This document shows, piece after piece, positions 27,125-35,297 of a stretch of 62,930 bases of DNA. Below the pieces are notes generated by a model. It worked only from the letters and a program-made list of their open reading frames with translations. It was not told the origin of the DNA and did not search any database. Every line of letters begins with the position of its first letter. The stretch's first letter is position 1. The DNA lies in the NCBI RefSeq assembly GCF_007559425.1, contig NZ_VMHE01000013.1:1-62930 (forward strand), read 5' to 3'. The position numbers were made by a program, and so were the translations under genes. This DNA comes from Allobacillus salarius. Its GTDB lineage: Bacteria; Bacillota; Bacilli; Bacillales; Alkalibacillaceae.

Positions 27125-28147
27125 TTACGCACCTCGCTTTACACGTTGACTATGTTCAATCAACATCTGTAATTTTTCGTTCGCTGCTCCAGAGTCGATG
27201 CTTTCTTTTGCTGCAAGAATTCCTTCTTCTACAGACGAGACCTTTCCATTCGCATAGATTCCGAGTCCCGCATTAAGTAATGTCGTATCACGATAAGCAC
27301 CTTTTTCTCCTCGCAAAACACGTTTTAAAATCATTGCGTTTTCTTTCGTTTCTCCTCCACGAATCGCTTCTATTGGATAAACAGGTAATCCGACTTCTTC
27401 TGGATGCAATCGGAAGTCAGTGATGGCTTGACAATCCAGCAGAGCAAGTTGGTTATAGCCGGCAAGAGAGGCTTCATCCATTCCTCCTGCACCGTGGACG
27501 ACTATGGCCCGTTTTCTCCCAAGTTGTCGAAGAACTTCAGCCATTTCCGTGACCATATCTGCACGGTTGATCCCAAGAAATTGAGACGAGAGTGCTACAG
27601 GGTTGGTCAATGGGCCAATAAGGTTCATGACCGTCGGGATTCGTAAAGCTTTCCGCACCGTCATGAGCTTTTTCATCGCTGGATGGATGGTCGGAGCGAA
27701 TAAAAAGGTAATTCCATTTTGTTCGAGTAGCTCCTTTGCATGCTGGCCAGACAACGATAAATTGACGCCGAGTTCTTCCAACACATCTGCACTGCCAGTT
27801 TTACTTGAAACGCTACGGTTACCGTGTTTCGCCACGGTCAGTCCGGCACCGGCCATGACGAATGCAGCCGTCGTGCTAATGTTAAAACTCATGGAGCCAT
27901 CACCTCCGGTACCGCAGTTGTCAATGATATCCGGGGAATCGACTGGTAATTGCAGTGACTTTGCCTGAATAGCTGCGGCTAATCCAGCAATCTCTTCCGG
28001 TGTTTCACCTTTCACTCGTAACGCTGATAAAAATGCCGCGCGCTCAATATCAGTAATCTCTTCTGAGAATAATTGCTCTGCTGCAAGCTTCATTTCATTG
28101 AAAGATAAGCTTTTCCGTTCCGTAACCGTTCGTAAATAATCCAACAT
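27125..28147 (-). CDS. trpD: Anthranilate phosphoribosyltransferase
   Basis: TrpD transfers phosphoribose to anthranilate. The 340-residue product shows the PRPP-binding CGTGGDGSMSFNIST and the anthranilate-site KHGNRSVSSK. It is the first gene of the operon; no trpE precedes it, and the T-box leaders reach within 30 bases of its start. Ribosome site aaaggag. Confidence 0.96.
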   Translation of the reverse strand: MLDYLRTVTERKSLSFNEMKLAAEQLFSEEITDIERAAFLSALRVKGETPEEIAGLAAAIQAKSLQLPVDSPDIIDNCGTGGDGSMSFNISTTAAFVMAGAGLTVAKHGNRSVSSKTGSADVLEELGVNLSLSGQHAKELLEQNGITFLFAPTIHPAMKKLMTVRKALRIPTVMNLIGPLTNPVALSSQFLGINRADMVTEMAEVLRQLGRKRAIVVHGAGGMDEASLAGYNQLALLDCQAITDFRLHPEEVGLPVYPIEAIRGGETKENAMILKRVLRGEKGAYRDTTLLNAGLGIYANGKVSSVEEGILAAKESIDSGAANEKLQMLIEHSQRVKRGA

Positions 28148-28174
28148 TGAATCACTCCTTTTTCTCGTTTAACT

Positions 28175-28425
28175 ATAAAAAAATCCCTTATAAACACATG
28201 TAATATGCGTTCATAAGGGACGATCGAAACCGCGGTGCCACCTTTAGTTGAAGAGAGAATTCTCTTCCAGCTCTACCCCGTTAACGGAGGGGAACCGTTT
28301 TTTCCTACTCTTTTCATTTCGGAAAAACGCTCTGAAGTCCATTCAACTTACCGACCATGCTGGATTTCCACCGACACCAGCTCTCTTTGATGATCTGCAT
28401 AAGCCTACTCATCTTCGTCATTGAT
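28175..28425 (-). promoter_or_regulatory. Trp T-box leader, proximal copy
   Basis: On the minus strand the T-box motif AAGGTGGCACCGCG (about 28231-28246) is followed by the terminator stem cgtcccttatgaa.../...ttataaggga with a T-run (28175-28225). Stem I shows AGAGAGCTGGTG, and the specifier bulge GAATGGAC gives TGG (28339-28341), the Trp codon. Uncharged tRNA-Trp binding should favour the antiterminator. Confidence 0.92.
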
Positions 28426-28451
28426 TTATCGTTATATGACTTATAGAAAAC

Positions 28452-28734
28452 AAAAAGGTTCCCACATCCTAAATAAAGGACGAGGGAACCCGTGGTACCA
28501 CCTTTGTTAGCTTCAACGTGAAGCTCTCTTTACGACATCCAGCCCAATTGCTTGAATGTGTGTCTCAGATAACGACGAGACATTTCGCCAAAGCCTACTT
28601 ACGCACTCGTTTCGGTTTGGAAGCTCGGAAGGCCATTCATTCATTTCGCACACTGGTTCACACCAACCACCAGCTCTCTGAAGTACAGAAAACGAATTAC
28701 TCTTCTTCGTCAACGCTTTTCATTCATATGATTA
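28452..28734 (-). promoter_or_regulatory. Trp T-box leader, distal copy
   Basis: A second complete T-box precedes the first. It shows AGAGAGCTGGTGG, the specifier in GAATGGCC (TGG at 28633-28635), the motif AAGGTGGTACCACG (about 28490-28509), and the terminator ggttccctcgtcct/aggatgtgggaacc with a T-run (28452-28491). Two in series should demand low tRNA-Trp charging at both steps. Confidence 0.92.
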
Positions 28735-28740
28735 TTCAAT

Positions 28741-28769
28741 AGCATAAATCGAATTGAATTCATTGTCAA
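28741..28769 (-). promoter_or_regulatory. SigA promoter of the trp operon
   Basis: On the minus strand TTGACA (28764-28769) and TATGCT (28741-28746) are 17 bases apart, ending just before the distal T-box. Confidence 0.85.
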
Positions 28770-29121
28770 TAAAAACTTTCGATAAATTATTTATATTGAA
28801 TATATAACAAGTTAGTTACTTTTTAAAAGTCAAATAATTTGCTGATAGGAAAAATAATCCTTTAGGTCCATAAAAGTCATGCGTATATTTTAGAAATTGA
28901 CAAACTAAATACATAATTCATTCGCCTGAAATAGAAATTAATGTAAGTTATTCAGTTATTAATAACTAAATCAATCAAAAAAGTTTCATTCAATTTTTGA
29001 GAGTAGGCAAAATGTTTTGTTTTTTAAAAATTGTCAACTAACAGTTGAAATTAAATCTTGTAATCTTCTAAGGTAAATACAGGAAGAATTCTAAATAATT
29101 TTATTAAGAGGAGATGAGGGT
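28770..29121. other. Intergenic region upstream of the type VII secretion locus
   Basis: This very AT-rich 352-base stretch separates the divergent trp and esx operons. It must contain the esxA promoter. TTGTCAACTAACAG (about 29032-29045) is a possible -35 region, but I cannot define a convincing -10. The ribosome site agaggagatgaggg ends it. No gene, repeat or RNA motif was recognised. Confidence 0.4.
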
Positions 29122-29418
29122 ATGGCAGGACAAATTCGTATGTCCCCAGAGGAGTTAAAATCGAAGGCACAAATGTACGGTCAAGGATCTGATCAAATCG
29201 ACGAAGTACTTAACAAACTTAGAAACCTCCAAGATCAGTTAAGGGGTGAATGGGAAGGTCGTTCGTTTGAACGCTTCGACGACCAGTTCCGCCAACTTGA
29301 GCCAAAAGTTCAAAACTTTTCTCAGTTATTGATGGAAATTCAAACACAGCTACAGAAAACAGCTCAAGCTATGCAAGAGCAAGACGAAGCACTTTCACAA
29401 AACTTCGGTTTACGATAA
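29122..29418 (+). CDS. esxA: WXG100 protein EsxA/YukE, type VII secretion substrate
   Basis: The 98-residue helical-hairpin protein carries the WXG-type turn as WEG (GEWEGRSFERFD, about 41-52). EsxA is secreted as a dimer by the type VII apparatus and is needed for its function. It is the first gene of the locus, as yukE is in B. subtilis. A hairpin just downstream separates it from esaA. Confidence 0.95.
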   Translation: MAGQIRMSPEELKSKAQMYGQGSDQIDEVLNKLRNLQDQLRGEWEGRSFERFDDQFRQLEPKVQNFSQLLMEIQTQLQKTAQAMQEQDEALSQNFGLR

Positions 29419-29437
29419 TGATCCACCCACGAATTTA

Positions 29438-29480
29438 AATGGAGAGCTACACGATGACACAAATTGTGTAGCTCCATTTT
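29438..29480 (+). terminator. Hairpin between esxA and esaA
   Basis: The stem atggagagctacac/gtgtagctccat has a 13-base loop (small bulge on the left strand) and is followed by tttat. It probably terminates part of the transcripts, so that esxA is made in excess of the membrane components. Confidence 0.7.
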
Positions 29481-29592
29481 ATACTGTCTATCTCATTTCC
29501 TGAAGCGGAGGATTTGTTTACATACTTTTTCGGAACATAATAATTTCAAACACAAACTATGCTATGAAGATTTTTGCTGGGAGCTGTTAACA

Positions 29593-32500
29593 GTGAAGAA
29601 AAGCTTTATTCAAATACCTATTTTATTGGCACTTATCCTAACATTTATTATTGGTCTATCTTTTTTATCGTTAAATCATATTGCTTCTTCAGAAGAAAAT
29701 AACGAAAAAACGAGAAAGATGTCTATTGCGCTAGTGAATGAAGACGAAGGCGCTAGCTTCGACGATGAGACGCTCGATTTCGGGAAGGCGTTTGTTAACA
29801 GTTTGAATGATTATGATAATCATGAGTGGTTCGTCGTCAGCAGAGGAACAGCGGAAAGTGGCTTGGAAGACAACACGTATGACCTGATGATTATCATACC
29901 TCAAGAATTCACACAAAAAGCCTTATCCATCCACTCTGAAAACCCTGAACAAGTTGTTTTAAATTATCGCATCAATTCAACTGACGATGAAACCGTTCGC
30001 GCACAAGCCGAAGAGACGGCGAGTGCCATTTTGAACGACTTCAACCGTCGCATTATTGATGTTTATTTTGCCAGCATCCTCGGTAATTTGCAGGAAGCAC
30101 AGGACAATGTAACGCAATTAGTTTCTGATTATGAAAATTTAGCCTATACGTATCAACAACAGGTCAACCAACCATTAAGTGGATATACGAAACGATTTGG
30201 ACAGATTCAGCAAAATACAGAGTTTTCAAAAGCGTCTTTCTCTAGCTTTGAAGATACGCTAAACACCTATGAAGACTTACTCGTGAATCAATTTGATTAC
30301 TTTAATGATTATCAAACCACTATCGCACAAGTTCAGGAAGTTCAAGAAAATAACCAAACAATCGATGAATTGTTCGATCAAGATCTGAGAGAGCTGCAGA
30401 ATACGTTAGTTAACGAAGATGTTAATAAAAATCTTCAAGCATTAAGAGATACGAATAGTTATATCAATGCTCAATTGGTTGTACAGAAAGCTAAAACAGA
30501 AAACACACAAGAAAAGAACATTGCTGATTTTGCTGAACTGATTAAGAGCAATTTAGAAGCAAAAAAAGTAGAGTTAAAGGAAAATAAATTTGATCCAGAC
30601 GAAACAACGCAAAAAATTGTTACTGAACTGAATTCAGCAATTACCGGAGCATTTGACAATAACGATGACTTGTCTATTCTGTTGAAAGGTCAACAGGACA
30701 TGATCGAAGCTAAAATTGACGAGCAAATAAAAAACTTACCGAAAATTGACTTAGATAGCTTAGAAGCTACCAATCTATCTACCGAACTAAAAACAGAAAT
30801 CAAAAATGTTTCCTTAATAACAGACAAATATAAAGAGGAATTTGCTAAAGACATTTCTTCAGAAAATAACAATGGCACACTTCCTACTGAAATAAATCGA
30901 TTAAAGAAAAAACTGAATGAAGACGGAGTGACGTTAAGGGATACAGTAGTGTTGCCTGATTCCGAAGAGGCATTAAGAGAACTACGCGTGTATGGAATTA
31001 GTGAGGGCTTTCAAATTGATACGTTAACCGTAATTCCTCCAACTGAAGATCCAATTACTTGTAAAAATTATTCTGAGAGTGAACCTTGTATCTTGCCAGC
31101 AAGTGATCATGGAGAATTCACTATTGAATTGGCGTTGAAGCTTAAAGATGATTATTTAAATGAATCGATTCATATCCATGATTTAAAACAATTCAAATGG
31201 GATTTATACCAGAAGGATCAAGAGGCTTTGGATTCAAGTGATTCTAACAATGATGACACAAAGCAAGGAAGCAACGTGAAAGGACTCACAGTTGTTCAAT
31301 CGAAAACAAGTGAGGAACAAGAAACAAAGATTTCAAACGAGAATCAAACAAGTACAAATGAGTCAACAGATGAACAAGCAACGGATCAGGCGAGTAAACA
31401 AGATTCAAGCGGAGTAGGGACAGGAACAAGTAATCAAGACACAAATACAACAAAACAAGATCAAACGAGCGATCAAGAAACAACTGCACCAGCAGAAGAA
31501 GCTGAATCTTCTCAACAATCATCTACTTCTTCATCAGAAAATGTGGATAAAACTACAACGAAAAATCAAAACGACAATAATGTTAACAACAATACAGTGA
31601 ACACACCGACGACAAGTAATCCGGATGAAAATAAAACACAGTTGAATAACATTGAACATCATTATTATCACCATACGGTTACAAACCCTGTAATTGAAGA
31701 TGAAGAAATACAAACGATACTCGCTTCAATTGAAAATACAATTGCTCCGTATCAGCAATTACTATCGTCGTATGAAATGTATTTTGGTTTTCCATTGTCC
31801 TGTTATGACGCCGATTCAAATAAGCGTTGCACAATCATCGATGAGTCGGCCACTATACTAGGATCTTCTTCAGCAGATGAAGAAAAATTCATAAATAAAA
31901 CTGACGAAGGACTTGTTACCGAAGATTCTTTATATGCGATGTTCAATAAAAATGTTGCTGAGTTGCTGACAGATTATATATCCGATCAAGTAATTAAAGA
32001 CATTGAAAATAAGATTAACGAACCGCTAGTTGAGTATCGAGGATTAATTGAGAACTATCAACTGTTTATTGATGAGACGTACGCTGAAGCAGAAAAACTG
32101 GCTGAAAAAATTCTACAAACGAAAGAAAGAGCAACTGCACTTGAAGACCAATTAAACACTCTTTTCGAAAACGTTGACAGTTGGAAACAGCGCAGCAATC
32201 AGCTTGTTGATAATCAATCACGCGTCCTTCAAGCGAACAATGAAGAGCAACAAATGGTGGTGTCTTTAGATGATGGGTTTCAACCGTTGTTTTCTCAAAG
32301 TCAAACACTTGCGGATCAGGCATCAACCAATTTGAATGAAGCAGAAACAGTTTATCAAACGCTCGACCAGGTTGATGAGCAAGCAAATGATGTTCAACAA
32401 AGTGGCTTGAATTTAGTGCGGCAAGCAGACCAATTAGCGAATGATCTCTCGACACAACTTATAAATGATCAAAAATTTACGGAAAACTTTTCACAAGTGA

Positions 32501-33189
32501 TGGCGAACAGTCGTATTGGCGAAAGGCAAAATGAAGAATTATATGACTTTCTCTCAAGTCCAGTTGAAAAGAAAAATGATGGGGTTATTTTAGGAACAAA
32601 CACAACGGTCTTCAGCCCTAATGTCATCATTCTGATCGCATTCTTTGTTGCACTCTTTACCGGTTATGGAATTTCGAGTATGAATCATGGGCGGTCTGAT
32701 CTTAACGAGTTTAAGGAAGAAACATTAGTCGGAGGGAACCTACGAATTACAGCTATTACAACTGGAATAAGTGCTTTCGAAGGCATTCTATTGGGAATCA
32801 TTTCAGGTTATCTACTGGGTGTAGATGGAAAACAGTTGTTGATATGGACCGGAATGATGTTCATCATCATGCTTGCGATGGGACTGACAGCAACATACCT
32901 GTTAAGACAGCTTAAACTGATCGGCATGTTTATCTTGCTTTCAATCGTCAGCTTGTATTTGATGCTAAATGATTCAATTGATTCGTCGACTTCGAAGTAC
33001 AGTGGCCTAAAAGAATTCTCACCTCTCCATTATGTAGAGAAAGTTTTGAATGGCATTGTCTTAGAAAATACGAGTTATGGATTGATAGCATTGGGTCTAA
33101 TTTTGTTGGCGGTTGTAACATTTGTTGGAAACTTATTCGTTTACCATCAAAAACAAGCAGCAAAGAAGGATGAGGAAGATGTCGCTTAA
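29593..33189 (+). CDS. esaA: Type VII secretion membrane protein EsaA/YueB
   Basis: The 1198-residue product has the EsaA layout: one N-terminal transmembrane helix (about 7-28), a very long extracellular part, and five or six helices at the end (from about 1005). B. subtilis YueB is also the SPP1 phage receptor. The extracellular part contains coiled-coil stretches, two closely spaced Cys pairs (TCKNYSESEPC and SCYDADSNKRC), and an S/T/N/Q/E-rich low-complexity linker (about 555-690). The GTG at 29593 follows gggag by 9 bases and begins directly before the first helix; upstream in-frame starts are poor. Confidence 0.93.
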   Translation: MKKSFIQIPILLALILTFIIGLSFLSLNHIASSEENNEKTRKMSIALVNEDEGASFDDETLDFGKAFVNSLNDYDNHEWFVVSRGTAESGLEDNTYDLMIIIPQEFTQKALSIHSENPEQVVLNYRINSTDDETVRAQAEETASAILNDFNRRIIDVYFASILGNLQEAQDNVTQLVSDYENLAYTYQQQVNQPLSGYTKRFGQIQQNTEFSKASFSSFEDTLNTYEDLLVNQFDYFNDYQTTIAQVQEVQENNQTIDELFDQDLRELQNTLVNEDVNKNLQALRDTNSYINAQLVVQKAKTENTQEKNIADFAELIKSNLEAKKVELKENKFDPDETTQKIVTELNSAITGAFDNNDDLSILLKGQQDMIEAKIDEQIKNLPKIDLDSLEATNLSTELKTEIKNVSLITDKYKEEFAKDISSENNNGTLPTEINRLKKKLNEDGVTLRDTVVLPDSEEALRELRVYGISEGFQIDTLTVIPPTEDPITCKNYSESEPCILPASDHGEFTIELALKLKDDYLNESIHIHDLKQFKWDLYQKDQEALDSSDSNNDDTKQGSNVKGLTVVQSKTSEEQETKISNENQTSTNESTDEQATDQASKQDSSGVGTGTSNQDTNTTKQDQTSDQETTAPAEEAESSQQSSTSSSENVDKTTTKNQNDNNVNNNTVNTPTTSNPDENKTQLNNIEHHYYHHTVTNPVIEDEEIQTILASIENTIAPYQQLLSSYEMYFGFPLSCYDADSNKRCTIIDESATILGSSSADEEKFINKTDEGLVTEDSLYAMFNKNVAELLTDYISDQVIKDIENKINEPLVEYRGLIENYQLFIDETYAEAEKLAEKILQTKERATALEDQLNTLFENVDSWKQRSNQLVDNQSRVLQANNEEQQMVVSLDDGFQPLFSQSQTLADQASTNLNEAETVYQTLDQVDEQANDVQQSGLNLVRQADQLANDLSTQLINDQKFTENFSQVMANSRIGERQNEELYDFLSSPVEKKNDGVILGTNTTVFSPNVIILIAFFVALFTGYGISSMNHGRSDLNEFKEETLVGGNLRITAITTGISAFEGILLGIISGYLLGVDGKQLLIWTGMMFIIMLAMGLTATYLLRQLKLIGMFILLSIVSLYLMLNDSIDSSTSKYSGLKEFSPLHYVEKVLNGIVLENTSYGLIALGLILLAVVTFVGNLFVYHQKQAAKKDEEDVA

Positions 33190-33676
33190 ATCCTTTCGTA
33201 AAATTGTTCTACTCTCTTGTTTTTTAATTCTGCTGTGGCCTCATGTGGCTACAGCAGATAATCAAGATGATAAAGGCAAGATTGATTGGAAAATCGACCG
33301 TATTTCTGAGAGTAATCGAAATAAAAGCAATATTGAAACGGAATTGGATAGAAGTTTTCCTGAATTATTTAAATCGAAAACGACTCAACAAATCAGTTTA
33401 ATTCAAAACAAACAAAAACAGTCGATCGACCAGTTAAGACAGGAATTATTTTCAATAGAGTTATCAGAGAATGCAATGATTGAGAATACAAAAGAGCAAT
33501 TATTTCCTGAAAACTATGTAGCGCCAAAAACAACAAAAGATTTTAACAGCAACAATGCATTAACAACAAAACCAATGACTATTGTATTTCTGTTTGCGAT
33601 TGCTTGTTTTTTATCCGGATTTGTTTATTACTTATTTAGACGATTTGCCGATCGAGGTGACACACATGAACGATAG
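33179..33676 (+). CDS. essA: Type VII secretion protein EssA/YueC
   Basis: The 165-residue product has an N-terminal hydrophobic segment (KIVLLSCFLILLWPHVATA), a polar middle part, and a C-terminal transmembrane helix (about 133-152) with a basic cytoplasmic end. This is the EssA arrangement. The ATG at 33179 follows aaggatgagga. It overlaps the end of esaA by 11 bases and esaB by 11. Confidence 0.88.
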   Translation: MSLKSFRKIVLLSCFLILLWPHVATADNQDDKGKIDWKIDRISESNRNKSNIETELDRSFPELFKSKTTQQISLIQNKQKQSIDQLRQELFSIELSENAMIENTKEQLFPENYVAPKTTKDFNSNNALTTKPMTIVFLFAIACFLSGFVYYLFRRFADRGDTHER

Positions 33677-33917
33677 TCATATAAACGTGACCGTTGATTT
33701 GACACGTTACGGGGCTCAAGAGATGTACGACTTACGAATACCACGGAATGTGACGGTAAAACAACTATTAATTGATTTGTTCGATGTATTGAATATTCAC
33801 GAAATAAAAGATACTCCGGCTATAGTGAAAATAAAAACAAAAGGATTCGTTTTAGCAGAGGAAGACGTATTGATTGATCATCCAGTAACGGACGGAGATC
33901 TATTGGCGGTTTTATAA
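33666..33917 (+). CDS. esaB: Ubiquitin-like protein EsaB/YukD
   Basis: The 83-residue product has the YukD ubiquitin fold: VTVDLTRYGAQEMYDLRIP, then a helix (VKQLLIDLFDVL) and a C-terminal strand pair ending VTDGDLLAVL. It lacks a terminal di-glycine and is not conjugated. It is a cytoplasmic, essential part or regulator of type VII secretion. Ribosome site gaggtgac lies in essA. Confidence 0.92.
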   Translation: MNDSHINVTVDLTRYGAQEMYDLRIPRNVTVKQLLIDLFDVLNIHEIKDTPAIVKIKTKGFVLAEEDVLIDHPVTDGDLLAVL

Positions 33918-33953
33918 AGAGATAGTTAGATGGTGGATGAAGGAGCAAGGACT

Positions 33954-35237
33954 ATGGATGAAAAGATGAATGTCACAACAATCGAAATGAAAGATTTATC
34001 GATCGACTTTTCCATTAAGGAAAACGATTGGGAAGTTAGACTGGCCAAGTCCCAAACCCGGATCAAAGATTCTCGACAAATCCGGTTGTTGACTAATGCA
34101 CCAGAGGAATCGTTTGTGCCAGTAGAAGTGAATATGGAACAAGACGCTTTCACTTTTTCATTTTTTGTTGATTCAAATAAACTACAGTGGGAACAAATTC
34201 GGAAGTTGCATCGACATGAAAAGTTACGCTTGTTAGGAAATCTATCACAACTGAAAAAATATATTGATTCGCGGTTGTCGTTTGTTCTTCACCCAGCGAA
34301 TATCGTTTTTGATCATAGCTTGCGACCTTATGTCATCTATCGGGGAATGAGAGACTCCATTCCTCCTTTTGATTTGGATGAGGAAGAGTTCTTGAAACAA
34401 TTGAAGTGTTTCAGTATCGCAATCATGTCTTCAAAATATTCGTTTGACGACTTATACAAAGGTGAATGGATTAACGCAAAAGAAACGGAATTCCAAAAGC
34501 AAATCGTTTCGAAAGACACCTTAGAGGAACTAATCCAATACATAAATGAAAGCTATCATAAAGAACAAGAAAAAGTCGATCGAACGGAAAAATTGTTGCC
34601 AATCAAACAATATAACTTATTTAGACGATTATCGATGATATTCATTGTTATTTCCATTCTATTAGCCGTTCCACTGATCTATATCGGGTTAGTGAATCTT
34701 CCTTATCAAGAAAATTTATTAGATGCCCATGAAGAACACTTAGCCTCAGACCATAACGAAGTCATTTCTACGCTGAGGAATGAAGATGCGGCGGACTTGC
34801 CACAAGCGTCAAAGTATATCCTTGCTTTAGCGTACCTTGCGATCGAACCGTTGTCTGATAACGATCGTCAAGTAATCACCAATAATATCAGTTTAAGTAC
34901 TGATGATAACTATCTGTTGTACTGGATTTATAACGGACGTGGAAAATTCGATGCTGCAATGAATAAAGCCAAATACCTCGATGATCCTCAATTAGTTATG
35001 TATGGCTTGATAAAACAGATTGAAAAAGCCAAAAATAACCCAAATTTAAGTGGATCTGAAAGAGATGAAAGGTTAAAAGAATTACGACGTGAGTTGGAAG
35101 AATATCGAGAAGAATATAACTTAAACGAAGACGAAAATCCACTTGGTAGGGAAGCGGTTGAACCGGATGATGACGCGAATGAAGATTCAACCAACGGAAA
35201 TACGAACAACCAAGATGCGAGTGATGATACCCCGTAA
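33954..35237 (+). CDS. essB: Type VII secretion protein EssB/YukC
   Basis: The 427-residue product has an N-terminal pseudokinase-like cytoplasmic domain (about 1-215), one transmembrane helix (about 225-246, LSMIFIVISILLAVPLIYIGL) and an extracellular helical domain with an acidic D/E/N-rich tail. This matches EssB, the scaffold that contacts EssC. The ATG at 33954 is preferred for its gaaggag site over that at 33930. Confidence 0.93.
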   Translation: MDEKMNVTTIEMKDLSIDFSIKENDWEVRLAKSQTRIKDSRQIRLLTNAPEESFVPVEVNMEQDAFTFSFFVDSNKLQWEQIRKLHRHEKLRLLGNLSQLKKYIDSRLSFVLHPANIVFDHSLRPYVIYRGMRDSIPPFDLDEEEFLKQLKCFSIAIMSSKYSFDDLYKGEWINAKETEFQKQIVSKDTLEELIQYINESYHKEQEKVDRTEKLLPIKQYNLFRRLSMIFIVISILLAVPLIYIGLVNLPYQENLLDAHEEHLASDHNEVISTLRNEDAADLPQASKYILALAYLAIEPLSDNDRQVITNNISLSTDDNYLLYWIYNGRGKFDAAMNKAKYLDDPQLVMYGLIKQIEKAKNNPNLSGSERDERLKELRRELEEYREEYNLNEDENPLGREAVEPDDDANEDSTNGNTNNQDASDDTP

Positions 35238-35297
35238 GTATCGACCATTAGACACGGCAAATGAAGTGGATGAGTGGACATAGAGAGGGAGAGAACG

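Noticed and set aside
28513..28742. Short frames in the T-box region
   Set aside because: They overlap the two T-box leaders and show no protein features.
30900..31700. Mobile element or frameshift in the low-complexity part of esaA
   Set aside because: The frame is continuous, and the composition change is a normal extracellular linker of this family.
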